NCBI RefSeq assembly: GCF_023736155.1
Contig: NZ_JAMLJJ010000004.1
Location: forward strand, 248,001 to 312,000
DNA: 64,000 nt
Source of the DNA: Larsenimonas salina
GTDB lineage: Bacteria; Pseudomonadota; Gammaproteobacteria; Pseudomonadales; Halomonadaceae
Direction: 5' to 3'
The notes below the pieces were generated by a model. It worked only from the letters and a program-made list of their open reading frames with translations, ran no database searches and had not been told where the DNA came from. Positions 9,588 through 19,995 of this stretch are shown here, one piece after another (position 1 is the stretch's first letter; each line of letters starts with the position of its first letter). A program made the translations under genes and the position numbers.

Positions 9588-9953
9588 CTAGTCGCGGCGG
9601 CGGCGCTTGAGCCAGTAAAGCGCCCCGCCGCCCAGCACGACCATGATCCACTGAACGAACGGCGTGATTAAAAACGTAAAGCCACCATCGTTACGCGGAT
9701 TCAGGAAAAGCACATCGGCGTACGCGTACAGCCCGGTCACGCCCACCAGAGCAATCAACGCCAGAAGCGCCCTGGGCGCCACGTCGGTCAACACGTAGCG
9801 CTTGAGCGTCCAGAGCAATAGGTAAGGCGATACCCCCCACACCATGAAAATGATCGCCCCCGCGCCAATCGATTGACCGCCGCCGGCCAGAAGCGCCATC
9901 CAAAGTGTCGCGATGGCCAGGATCAAAAGAAACGCCTTGTGTGCACCTGCCAT
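9588..9953 (-). CDS. Small four-helix membrane protein, unknown function
   Basis: A 121-residue product with about four hydrophobic stretches (roughly 6-24, 28-48, 62-80 and 95-113) and a basic C-terminal end (LKRRRRD), suggesting the C terminus is cytoplasmic. I see no catalytic motif and do not recognise a family. It is transcribed alone, convergent with the isomerase gene and divergent from the VOC gene, with about 160 bases between the starts. The hydrophobic pattern and normal codon use support it as a real gene. Confidence 0.68.
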   Translation of the reverse strand: MAGAHKAFLLILAIATLWMALLAGGGQSIGAGAIIFMVWGVSPYLLLWTLKRYVLTDVAPRALLALIALVGVTGLYAYADVLFLNPRNDGGFTFLITPFVQWIMVVLGGGALYWLKRRRRD

Positions 9954-10111
9954 TGATCATCCCCGCCCTGTTCATAGATGTTATTCGAATGCATCCTACG
10001 CGCCCGCGAACGCGACACAAGACGACAGGGGCGCAAAAGCGCGTTATTTTCAGTAAAGTAGGTAGATACAGAGGCGCTTGACCGCCCGAAATCACAACGA
10101 CGAGGCCTTGA

Positions 10112-10507
10112 ATGCTGACACGACTGGACCATCTGGTATTGAACGTACGTGACATCGAACGCACCGTTGATTTCTACACGCGGGTGCTCGGCTTCGAGGT
10201 GCGCTACGGCGATAACGGTCGAACGGCATTGGTCACCGGTGACCTGCAGATCAAACTCCACGGCCCCGACTTCGAGGCAACGCCGAAGGCGAAGTCACCT
10301 GCCCCCGGCAGCATGGACCTGTGCTTTATCACCACGCTCGACGACGATGAACTCACCCGGCACTTCGACACCCTCGACGTCGCGCTCGAAGAAGGTCCGG
10401 TGCATCGCCACGGCGCAGCCGGTGCGCTGGTGTCCTATTACCTTCGTGACCCCGACGGCAACCTGATCGAGCTTGCACGGCCCAGACGCACCGCCGATTC
10501 CGTTTAA
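10112..10507 (+). CDS. VOC-superfamily (glyoxalase/dioxygenase fold) protein
   Basis: A 131-residue single VOC module with paired beta-alpha-beta-beta-beta units: LDHLVLNVRDIERTVDFYTRVLGFEV at the start and the second metal-binding half SYYLRDPDGNLIELARP at the end. H and E metal ligands are present (DHL and LIEL). It resembles the glyoxalase/bleomycin-resistance proteins labelled 'VOC family virulence protein' in many gammaproteobacteria. The reaction cannot be told from sequence. It lies 23 bases before the acyltransferase gene in the same direction. Confidence 0.85.
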   Translation: MLTRLDHLVLNVRDIERTVDFYTRVLGFEVRYGDNGRTALVTGDLQIKLHGPDFEATPKAKSPAPGSMDLCFITTLDDDELTRHFDTLDVALEEGPVHRHGAAGALVSYYLRDPDGNLIELARPRRTADSV

Positions 10508-10530
10508 CCGCTACTGCCAGTGCCTTTACG

Positions 10531-11487
10531 ATGACCGACTCGCACACCGTCTCCTTGAAAGCGCGCCTACAGGCGCGCCTGATTCATGGGCTCTGGAACG
10601 CGCTTGCCCGTTGGCGCCCACACACCCTGTGGCGACTAAGCCGATGCCTGGAGCCCCTCTACCGAACGCTGGCCCCCCGTGAGCGGCGCGTCACCCGAGT
10701 CAACTTGAAAGCCGCCTACCCGGACATGGACAAGGCCACGCACCGCCGCTTGACGCGAGACAGCCTGACCCATTCGATCGCGACCATCATGGAGCTCGGG
10801 TTTGCCTGGATCGGCGAGGCAGGCAAGGTGGAAACGGCCATTCACGCGGTGCATGGCCGCGAGCTGCTGGATGACGCCCGGGCAAGCGGCCGTGGCGTTA
10901 TCGTACTCGCCCCTCATTTTGGCAACTGGGAGGTGTTGAACTTCTGGCTCTCGAGCCACTTCCCCTTCACCGCCATGTACGAGCCGCCCAAAATTGCACC
11001 GCTGGACCCCGTGATTCGAACCGGCCGCGAGCGCAAGGGCGCAGCGCTGGTGCCCACCAACTCACGCGGTGTCGCCGCGCTTTTAAAGGCGCTGAAGCGC
11101 TGCGAGGCGGTCGGCATTCTGCCCGATCAGGTGCCAAGCTGGGGCAGCGGCGTCTTTGCCGATTTCTTCGGCCGGCCCGCCTACACTGCCACCTTGTTGC
11201 CCAAATTGGTTGCCCGCACCGATGCGCGGGTGGTGGTTGGTGTCGCCTGCCGAAAAACCGACACAACCGGCGGTTTCGAGATTCATTTCCTCCGTGCCGA
11301 CGAGCGCGTCTACGACCCCGATGAAACGGTGTCGGCCGCGGGCGTCAACGCCTGTGTCGAGGCCGCGATCGCGCTCGACCCCGCCCAATATCAATGGGAG
11401 TACAAACGCTTTCGCCGAACGCCCGGCCAACAGGAAAATGCCCCCGGCTGGCAAAAACAGCGACTTTACGGCGACAAGCACCGCTGA
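10531..11487 (+). CDS. LpxL/HtrB-family lysophospholipid acyltransferase
   Basis: Inner-membrane acyltransferase of 318 residues that transfers acyl chains from ACP, most often to the lipid A precursor. Family marks are the catalytic HX4E motif HFGNWE near residue 129, MYEPPKIAPLDPVIR (substrate pocket), the GILPDQVPSWGSG motif near residue 195, and a C-terminal QYQWEYKRFRR. The N terminus is amphipathic and basic, as in peripheral membrane acyltransferases. It could be a late lipid A acyltransferase or an ornithine-lipid/other acyltransferase; the sequence alone does not decide. Confidence 0.87.
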   Translation: MTDSHTVSLKARLQARLIHGLWNALARWRPHTLWRLSRCLEPLYRTLAPRERRVTRVNLKAAYPDMDKATHRRLTRDSLTHSIATIMELGFAWIGEAGKVETAIHAVHGRELLDDARASGRGVIVLAPHFGNWEVLNFWLSSHFPFTAMYEPPKIAPLDPVIRTGRERKGAALVPTNSRGVAALLKALKRCEAVGILPDQVPSWGSGVFADFFGRPAYTATLLPKLVARTDARVVVGVACRKTDTTGGFEIHFLRADERVYDPDETVSAAGVNACVEAAIALDPAQYQWEYKRFRRTPGQQENAPGWQKQRLYGDKHR

Positions 11488-11508
11488 CACTCAAGCGTGA
11501 GCGGCGCT

Positions 11509-12369
11509 TCAAAGCCCCTCGAAACGCCCGGCCTGATAGTCGGCGATGGCGCGTCGAATTTCATCGGCGCTGGTCATGACAAAGGGCCCGTGCATGACCA
11601 CGGGTTCCTCGATCGGCTCGGCGTGCCCGATGATCACCCGAGCGTCCGATACGGCATCGATCACAACGCCGTCGCCCTCACGGTCAAATTCGACGAGATG
11701 ACGCGCCTCAAGCACATCGTCACCGCAGGCCAGTTCACCGTCCACGATATAGAAAAAGAGCTGGCGCCCTCTTGGTACAGGCACGTGCAGGTGGGCACCG
11801 CGTGACAGCGCAAGAATGCCGAGCATCACGTCGGTGAGGGATTGGATCGGGCCCTGATGCGCTTCATGCGCGCCCGAAATCAACGTCATCGTACTGCCCT
11901 CGCCCAGATCGAGCGTAGGCAAATCCTGAGCCTCAAGTTCCTTATAGGCCGGCGGCGTCATCTTGAGACGACTGGGCAGATTGATCCAGAGCTGGAGAAT
12001 CTCGAGCGCGCCCCCGCGTCGCTTGAAGTCCTCCGGTGAACGTTCGGAGTGCACGATCCCCCGGCCCGCCGTCATCCACTGCACGCCGCCTGCGTGAATC
12101 ACGCTTTGATGATCAGAACTGTCGGCGTGCTCAAGCACTCCATCAAGCACGAACGTCACCGTCTCGAACCCGCGATGCGGGTGCGGTCCGAACGGCAGGC
12201 CGTCATTGTGGGCGGGATAGGTCTGCGGCCCGTGATGGTTGAGAAAGAGAAACGGATCGAGCTGATCGACGCCGGGCCCGGGCAGGGGGCGGCGCGTCAT
12301 CAGATCGCCGATGTCGTCACGGTAGGCGGGGTGACAGGCGATCATCCGCCGAGACACGAATTCAGACAT
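11509..12369 (-). CDS. Pirin family protein (bicupin)
   Basis: Cytoplasmic bicupin of about 286 residues. The N-terminal cupin carries the metal-binding and pirin signature motifs DPFLFLNHHGP, PFGPHPHRGFETVTFVLDG (three His ligands) and later GGVQWMTAGRGIVHSE. The second cupin (about 170-270) is more degenerate. Some bacterial pirins have quercetinase activity or modulate pyruvate dehydrogenase, but the role here is unknown. I prefer the ATG at 12367-12369 (MSEFVSRRM) to an upstream one that adds twelve atypical residues. It is convergent with the acyltransferase gene. Confidence 0.88.
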   Translation of the reverse strand: MSEFVSRRMIACHPAYRDDIGDLMTRRPLPGPGVDQLDPFLFLNHHGPQTYPAHNDGLPFGPHPHRGFETVTFVLDGVLEHADSSDHQSVIHAGGVQWMTAGRGIVHSERSPEDFKRRGGALEILQLWINLPSRLKMTPPAYKELEAQDLPTLDLGEGSTMTLISGAHEAHQGPIQSLTDVMLGILALSRGAHLHVPVPRGRQLFFYIVDGELACGDDVLEARHLVEFDREGDGVVIDAVSDARVIIGHAEPIEEPVVMHGPFVMTSADEIRRAIADYQAGRFEGL

Positions 12370-12457
12370 GAGCTGGTTCTCGCATAAAACGCAGTTCGGC
12401 CGCACGATGGGCAGTGCGGCCAGGTATCAATAGCGACCTTTTGAGCCGCGCCCGCGG

Positions 12458-12943
12458 TTAGTCTCGGAAGTTGGTGTATTGCAACGGCAGATCCGGCCCG
12501 TCTTCCCCTTTCAACAGCGCAATCGCCTCCTGAAGGTCATCGCGTTTCTTGCCGGATACCCGCACCTTGTCACCCTGAATCGCTGGCTGAACCTTGAGCT
12601 TGGCGCCCTTAAGCAGCTTGACGATGCGCTTGGCATCCTCCTGTTCAAGGCCTTGCTTGAGATCGACCGCCTGGCGCGCCTTAACGCCTGAGAGCTCGGG
12701 CTCCTGGATGTCCATGCATCGGGCATCGATACCGCGAGCAATCAGTTTCGCCCGAAGCACGTCAATCATCTGCTGCAGTTGAAAATCGACCTCGGCCTCG
12801 ATCTGAACGCGCTCGCCTTCAAGCGTGTACTGCGCTTTCACACCCCGGAAATCGAACCGACTTTGAATCTCTCGGTTGGCCTGATCAACGGCGTTGGTCG
12901 CTTCGTGGCTGTCAAATTCAGAGACGATATCGAAAGATGGCAT
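12458..12943 (-). CDS. YajQ-family nucleotide-binding protein
   Basis: Small cytoplasmic protein of 161 residues made of two ferredoxin-like halves. The family pattern is plain: MPSFDIVSEFD at the start, ANREIQSRFDFRGV, and the C-terminal QGDKVRVSGKKRDDLQ with QYTNFRD at the end. Members bind nucleotides, and the Xanthomonas relative is a cyclic di-GMP effector affecting virulence genes; whether that holds here is not visible. It is transcribed alone, leading away from the AT-rich island that begins upstream of its start. Confidence 0.95.
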   Translation of the reverse strand: MPSFDIVSEFDSHEATNAVDQANREIQSRFDFRGVKAQYTLEGERVQIEAEVDFQLQQMIDVLRAKLIARGIDARCMDIQEPELSGVKARQAVDLKQGLEQEDAKRIVKLLKGAKLKVQPAIQGDKVRVSGKKRDDLQEAIALLKGEDGPDLPLQYTNFRD

Positions 12944-13364
12944 AGTAGGTACCTGGATTGTTTAAGGATGGGCAGAGAATAGCATTTTCCGAATTTATCG
13001 GCGCCATACGCCGGGCTCGAGGTCTATATAACCTCATGATCAAAATGGTTATTGTCAAAACCATTAAAAATTTGCGCCGTACTATTAATCAAACGGCAAC
13101 CCTCGCGTGGTATTCCCGATAACCAGCACATTTAGAATCGACACGCAGTTTACCTTGAACTCGAAAACAGTCGCTTACTTAAGCCACTACTCAAACTATG
13201 CCAATATGAACAAACCGCGTGGACCTGCTTGCCGTAGCGTATACAACCGCTCAAAATTGCAGCATTTATAGACACGCCCCGCATCGATAAGGAAATTATT
13301 CCTTAATAATCATCAACATCCCCACCCCAAACGAATTTAAAAAACAGGAAGTACGAGAATCATC
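12944..13364. other. AT-rich intergenic region at the left edge of the island
   Basis: About 420 bases with no convincing gene, clearly richer in A/T than the DNA on its left. It must contain the yajQ promoter and the leader of the acyltransferase gene. Two small inverted repeats are visible: AATGGTT-N8-AACCATT at 13044-13065, and AAGGAA-N4-TTCCTT at about 13290-13305. Both are short and could be chance in AT-rich DNA. I see no RNA gene or transposase remnant. Confidence 0.6.
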
Positions 13365-14414
13365 ATGAGCCAAACTCTAAATCAGCGGACCAAACGCTAC
13401 CACTGGATGGATGCCCTAAGAGGTTTGGCCGTCTTTTTTGTCATCTTTGCGCACGGCATTGTAACGATCGACGCAAAATTCGAGGGATTATGGCCTTTCC
13501 TTCAGTTCCTGGGTGACTCATTCAAACCGTTTAGAATGCCGATACTGATGCTTCTTTCAGGGCTATTGGTGGTTGGCTCTATTGCAAAGGGCGGTAAACG
13601 TTATTTCACGGGGAAGGCCCATCATATTCTTTACCCCTATATCGTTTGGACCGTGGTGATGTTCGCCCTTTCCATTGCACGTGAAATACTTCTTGGAAAG
13701 GAGAGCTGGGATTTTTTTGACACGCTCCTCCTCAACCCGGCAGCGCACCTTTGGTTCATCTACAACATCATGGTCTACTACGCGATCGCCTTTTTGACCG
13801 TGAGATACCGGCCATGGCTTGGTATTGCCTTCGCGCTGGTTTTTTATGCCATCACGCTCTTATTCACTGAAAATTATCTGCTTCAACGCCTTGGCTTCTA
13901 TTGCGTTTTCTTCATGACCGGTGCCTTGGCCGGTGCGCAATTACCCAAAGCGGTCGCGTTTCTCGAGCAGGTCAATAAGTGGGTTGCAACTGCACTGTTT
14001 ATCGCGGGTTACGCGTATTGCGCCTTTTATATCGAAGAATCCAAGGAACTCGAGCAATTCGGAATTGGCTTCATGATTGCGTTTTTCGCGATCATTCCCG
14101 GATTCTCCAAATTGATGATGGCGGTATCGAAAACACGCATTTCGCCGGCGCTTGAATGGGTAGGAAGAGACTCGCTGCCTATTTACGTGCTCCATTTCCC
14201 GCTGATGTACGCCTTGCCCGTCCTACTGTCTCGCGTATATCACGGTGACCCCAACCTGCTGTTCTTCGTGTATATCGTTTCGATTCTGGCTGTTTGCATG
14301 CTGGTGGCCTACCTGGCTCGCAAAACGCTTTTCTTCTCGCTCTTTTTCAACAGCAAAGGCTGGAGCAAAGTGTTCAATCGCCGAAAAACCAAGACCTCAG
14401 AAGCAATGAGTTGA
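13365..14414 (+). CDS. Acyltransferase 3 family membrane protein (OafA/NodX-like)
   Basis: Polytopic inner-membrane protein of 349 residues with about ten helices. It opens with the acyltransferase-3 signature WMDALRGLAVFFVIFAHG (the catalytic-type His in the first helix) and has the conserved R/FRMPILMLLSGLL segment near residue 62. Members O-acylate surface sugars such as LPS, peptidoglycan or exopolysaccharide from cytoplasmic acyl donors. No glycan genes flank it, so the target is unknown. Codon use is more A/T rich than neighbours, which with the AT-rich leader suggests recent acquisition. A GAGAA about nine bases before the ATG is only a weak ribosome site. Confidence 0.85.
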   Translation: MSQTLNQRTKRYHWMDALRGLAVFFVIFAHGIVTIDAKFEGLWPFLQFLGDSFKPFRMPILMLLSGLLVVGSIAKGGKRYFTGKAHHILYPYIVWTVVMFALSIAREILLGKESWDFFDTLLLNPAAHLWFIYNIMVYYAIAFLTVRYRPWLGIAFALVFYAITLLFTENYLLQRLGFYCVFFMTGALAGAQLPKAVAFLEQVNKWVATALFIAGYAYCAFYIEESKELEQFGIGFMIAFFAIIPGFSKLMMAVSKTRISPALEWVGRDSLPIYVLHFPLMYALPVLLSRVYHGDPNLLFFVYIVSILAVCMLVAYLARKTLFFSLFFNSKGWSKVFNRRKTKTSEAMS

Positions 14415-14461
14415 CGCTTCTCCGCTTGAAGACACGCTTAGCGTTTTAAAAAGAAAGTCCA

Positions 14462-14494
14462 CCGCCTTGGTGTTATGCAATAACGCCAAGGCGG
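14462..14494. terminator. 15-bp hairpin downstream of the acyltransferase gene
   Basis: Near-perfect inverted repeat: CCGCCTTGGTGTTAT, a three-base GCA loop, and the complement with one G-T wobble. It lies 48 bases after the acyltransferase stop. On the plus strand it lacks a long T run, but on the minus strand it is followed by a T-rich stretch. It probably ends or stabilises the acyltransferase transcript. Confidence 0.6.
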
Positions 14495-14591
14495 GTCAAT
14501 CTTCACCTTGTTTAACCTTGCATTCACCCTTCTCCGCGCCACTTTCTCGATCTTCTCGCCTGCCCTTCGGTTCGCTACCACCGGAGGCTTT

Positions 14592-15346
14592 ATGGGCTAC
14601 TGCTTTACCGACCTGATCAACGCTTGTCAGAACGACTGGCGCGCTTACATTGAGCACGATTTCGTGCGGCAACTCGGCGCCGCCACGCTCTCCGAGGAAT
14701 TCTTTCGTCACTACTTGAAGCAGGACTATCTGTTTCTGGTCCACTTCGCACGCGCCTGGGGGCTGGCGGTCTATAAAAGCCGCGACATGCAGGAGCTTCG
14801 CCATTCGCTGGACAATTTAAATACCATCGTGGACACCGAAATGGGGCTGCACGTCACCTATTGCCGGGAATGGGGCATCGATGAGGCCACCCTTCACGAT
14901 CTGGAAGAGGCGTCCGAGACGCAGGCCTATATACCCGCTTCGTGCTGGACTGTGGCCACCGGGGCGACCTGCTGGATCTGCATGTGGCACTGGTGCCGTG
15001 CCTGATCGGCTACGCCGAGGTCGCCGACTGGCTCGGCGCGCGTCCGCAGGCCGTCACCGCTGACAACCCCTATCAGGCGTGGATCGACATGTATCGAGGC
15101 GGAGAATACCAGCAGGCCGCCCGGCAGGAGCGTCTATGGCTGGATGCACGGCTGGCCGAGGTGTCGCCTGGGCGTTTTGATCAATTGACCACCATCTTTC
15201 GTGATGCCACACGTTTGGAAAAAGCTTTCTGGCAGATGGGGCTTGATGCGGCACGTCGAGCGGCTTACCCCATTGCAGGAGCGAGAATGAGGCCGTTACT
15301 GGAGTACTTGGCGATAGGAAGGCATCACGCAAGTCTCACTCGATGA
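14592..15346 (+). pseudogene. tenA: tenA-family (thiaminase II / aminopyrimidine aminohydrolase), frameshifted
   Basis: TenA salvages thiamine-breakdown pyrimidines for thiamine synthesis. The first frame (from the ATG at 14592, GGAGG eight bases upstream) gives the TenA N terminus with FFRHYLKQDYLFLVHFARAW, DTEMGLHV and EASETQAY. The second half (LDCGHRGDLLDLHVALVPCL, IGYAEVADWL and LEKAFWQMGLDAARRAA) is read two bases out of phase. The break falls at TATATA (14928-14933): removing one TA unit restores QAYTRFVLDCG, the expected TenA sequence. So this is a 2-base expansion, unless it is a sequencing error. The C-terminal tail after about 15260 no longer looks like TenA and runs into the island. 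GC content is native. thiC lies 3 kb downstream. Confidence 0.85.
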
Positions 15347-15541
15347 TATCGAGATGCCAGTGCGCAATGCTGGGTCGAGTCGTCAAGGCTTTGGATTGTG
15401 TCTTTTCCAGTTTCAGAATGATCGGAGACATATAGTGAGGTTTTGGGCGTGTTTTCCTCTTTTTAATACCCAGCGCCGCATCACATAGGAAATTTAGGTC
15501 ATAGCAAACAATTCGTTCAACAACAGCTCTTGGTTATACAT
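15336..15541 (-). pseudogene. Small broken ORF downstream of the KAP-type NTPase gene
   Basis: On the minus strand an ATG overlaps the predicted KAP stop codon (ATGTATAA at 15534-15541) and opens a 15-codon frame (MYNQELLLNELFAMT). In a neighbouring frame the sequence stays open from the KAP stop to a TGA at 15336-15338 and looks protein-like: CYDLNFLCDAALGIKKRKTR, then later TRPSIAHWHLDIIE. The simplest reading is a second small gene of the KAP unit that has suffered a frameshift near 15500. I do not recognise the product. It overlaps the tail of the tenA pseudogene on the other strand, so it marks the left junction of the acquired DNA. Confidence is modest because the ORF is short. Confidence 0.4.
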
Positions 15542-17217
15542 CTTCAAGATTCACACCGAACTTTTTGACTCGTCTTTTATTTATTTCACTTTCAGAGGCA
15601 ATTCTTCTTAGTGCTTCTGTAGCCCTGTTTGCGATTTCCTTTTGCTGATCACTAGCACTCCTAAATTGACCAAACTTCAATCAGGTTGTCACAAAAGATG
15701 ACAAGTGAACCCCTCTTTCATTTTTAAACAAATGGTAATAATCATCAACTGATGTATTCGCCAGCACCACCTCATCACTCTGGTTCCAGGCACTTTTGCC
15801 AGCCATACGCTCTAATACTTGTTTAGCAGTCTCAGTATCAACTGATTGACTGTAAATATGATTGAATTTGTCTGCAATTTCCTGATCTCTGATATCGCCA
15901 AATAAATTAATTTCCTTCATATTAAAAAGCTCAGTTTCTTCTTTTCTATTCTTTATATAGATATCAATAATTTCAGATGCTTTATCATCTTCACCCAATT
16001 CCCTAAGCAACAAAACAGTTCCATTAAGATTTACAGGCGTTATATGTTTACAATTTTCCTTAAAGCTTTCATATAAACATTTTACCACTTCGTCGCCATT
16101 ATTCTCAAATGTATCATGATAAAGTCGCCACGCGCTTGAAAAAGAACCTTCAGACTTTGAAGCTATAACCTGTTGGTTTTTATCAGCAGCTTTTTCTTTA
16201 AGCTCATCCTCAACAAAATAACCTGTTTTTACAAATTCTGATAAAAAAAAGTCCAATTCATCAGTTAGCTGGTAGTTGTATGCTTGTAGCGTGGTTTTCC
16301 ATTTCTTCTGTTGGTCGTCAACTGCCTCATCCCCGATGCCTAGTAAAGTATAGCTTTTACCAGTAATAAACTCTAAAGGTGGTATTTCCTCATTAGAACT
16401 TGAACAAAAATAACTCCATGCATACAGAACTAGCGAATGTAAAACTTGATCTGATACCTCAGGTTCAAACTCCTTAACCAGCGGAAGGGCTAGAGCAGCT
16501 AATCTTTCGATTTTTTTAAGAATACGAATATTTCGAATTCCGAGGCTTGTTGTTAGCTCTCTCAATTTAGAAAAATTAGGCGTTTGCTGGGAATATGCAA
16601 TTTCCGCGCATTCTTCTGGATCAGGTGCAAAGACAAGCTCGATGTCAATTACTTTTTCACGATATTTTTTATAATCATTCAAGCCTTCCTCCCCATCATT
16701 AAGAAGCAATACTACCTTACAATTTTTTTGCTCCTTTAGCAGTGAGACAAGACCCAAGACATCTTTTATCTCAAGACCTTTTCCTTTTCTTTCTAGATCG
16801 TCTATGCATATCAACATTTTATTCAGAGACAAAAAAGAAATGGTCTCTATAGCCGGGGCAAATGATTTAACTACTGAAGCACCTTTGAAGAAATTAAAAG
16901 ACTGTCTGCCAAACGACTCTGCTAAACTTGCAGTATTGGTTTTTAAGGTTTCGAGACTAGCCTCAGTGCCGATAATTTCTTTTTTTATCGTATTTTCAAA
17001 AAATTGTGTATTTAAAAGCATCCAAGGAGTTAACACCAAAAAGAGAAACGTAAGAATAGCGTCCGAGCTTAACCTTATCTTTAGCGCAAGCTTCTTTAAG
17101 AAATTCTTTCCAGCTAAAGGTCTTTCCGATTCCCCATTCACCTTTGATAGCCATAACTTCAGGTTGTTCTGAAGATAAGAATCGAAAGATTTGATCTTTA
17201 ATTACTTCGACGGACAT
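15534..17217 (-). pseudogene. KAP-type P-loop NTPase, interrupted by a frameshift and an in-frame UGA
   Basis: Predicted cytoplasmic P-loop NTPase of about 560 codons. Start ATG at 17215-17217 has GGAGG eight bases upstream. Walker A is GEWGIGKTFS (about residue 26) and Walker B is MLICIDDLERK (about 135), the KAP-family pattern. Break 1: the N-terminal frame stops at TTT-TGA (16996-16998) right after an A6 run on the plus strand (16998-17003); dropping one base continues as KYTIF-ENTIKKEIIG. Break 2: an in-frame TGA at 15681-15683 separates HLSSFVTT from LKFGQFRSASDQQKEIANRA, which continues to a TAA at 15534-15536. The gene is strongly AT-rich. KAP ATPases occur in several mobile and antiphage loci, so a decayed defence gene is possible but not shown. 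Confidence 0.8.
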
Positions 17218-17459
17218 TTTTGCCACCTCCAATGTAAAAAATCGATCCTATACTTGATCCTATGATACCAACGAACTCAAAAAGCCGCTTATTAGCATTA
17301 TATGGCAACCTACCTTAAATCAAATTCATCTCATCGACCTCATATTCGGAAAACTTTATCTACTTATCTACAATTCGCATACAGACAGCTCCTTTCTCAA
17401 CAGTAGCATGCAAACAAACTCTAAAATTAATAAAATATAATCCATAAAAATAACAGATA
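17218..17459. other. AT-rich spacer upstream of the KAP gene
   Basis: About 240 bases of AT-rich DNA between the divergent KAP pseudogene and the integrase relic. It should have held the KAP promoter. I see no gene, no clear repeat and no RNA motif here. Confidence 0.5.
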
Positions 17460-17815
17460 ACCTCCAGATACCTTATAGGAAAAACGCTATAACCTATGCA
17501 ACGAGGAAACCTACTGCTCTTGGATTCGACTTTTCTCTCGCGCTTATGCCATACAGCACTTTGCCATTAAGCAATATAGAGGTGGTGCAGTTTTTGGAGC
17601 ATCTGTCCATAGAAGCACGTGCCATCAGCCACACAGAACCATGCATTGAACGCGGTCATTTTTTCTCTATTGCCATGCACTGGAGCAACCTGTAAACGAT
17701 ATTGGCTTTTTTATCGTGCCAAACGCCCGCAGCGTTTATCCGTCGTGCTTTCCCATCAAGAAGTCATGCGCGTTTTCGGCCATCTTCCAATCTCAATACT
17801 TCTTTTTACGAGGCA
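17460..17815 (+). pseudogene. Decayed integron-type integrase (IntI-like tyrosine recombinase) relic
   Basis: No single frame gives a protein, but five consecutive pieces read in order like the N-terminal half of an integron integrase. They are EKRYNLCNEETYCSWIRLF (17479-17535), EVVQFLEHLSIEA (17579-17617), ATQNHALNAVIF (17628-17663), LYCHALEQPVNDIG (17665-17706) and RAKRPQRLSVVLSHQEVMRV (17715-17774). The reading frame changes four times and one stop lies just before the first piece. IntI proteins have the same order: SAM-like DNA-binding domain, then a STQNQALNA-type motif, then RPKRLPVVLT. The catalytic Arg-His-Arg-Tyr half is missing. The relic points toward thiC and is followed by ordinary leader DNA. 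Identification is by pattern memory; a profile search would confirm it. Confidence 0.72.
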
Positions 17816-17889
17816 AGGCGCCGGACAGGGCTTGACCGCCCAGCGCCGAACAGCACAGACTAATCCGGCGATGGCATAGCCATCATCTG

Positions 17890-17998
17890 CTTGACGGGGT
17901 GCCGGTGGAACCGGCTGAGATCACTTTGTGTCGCAACGCGATACCACGGTGGATCCCGATGAACCTGATCCGGCTAATACCGGCGTAGGGATCAAGCG
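17890..17998 (+). promoter_or_regulatory. TPP (THI-box) riboswitch upstream of thiC
   Basis: Contains the conserved THI-box elements in order: a GGGGTGCC opening strand (17896-17903), the invariant CTGAGA (17915-17920), a variable P3 arm, then GATGAACCTGATC (17958-17970), a GGCTAATACCGGCG stem and the closing AGGGATC. These form the thiamine pyrophosphate aptamer. The aptamer ends about 80 bases before the thiC start, so ligand binding most likely hides the GGGAG ribosome site or acts on an attenuator. Thiamine pyrophosphate should lower thiC expression. Confidence 0.95.
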
Positions 17999-18060
17999 GC
18001 GATACCACGCCTCCCATGACGTCGTTCGCCTCCCCGATCCTGCGCTCCAGCCGGCATTGA

Positions 18061-19965
<1,905 letters not shown>

Positions 19966-19995
19966 ACACGTGCGTACTTAAGCGACCCGGTCCAC

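Noticed and set aside
14462-14494. GTTATGC in the hairpin taken as an integron recombination core
   Set aside because: The order and spacing are wrong for an attC site; the structure is a plain hairpin after the acyltransferase gene.
15507-15520. AACAATTCGTTCAA, like the end of a classical integron attC site
   Set aside because: The partner half and central palindrome are missing, the R-box core does not fit, and the bases also read as coding sequence of the small broken ORF; a chance match is likely even though an integrase relic lies nearby.
17218-17460. Possible CRISPR or tRNA features in the AT-rich gap
   Set aside because: No regularly spaced repeats and no cloverleaf-like sequence were seen.
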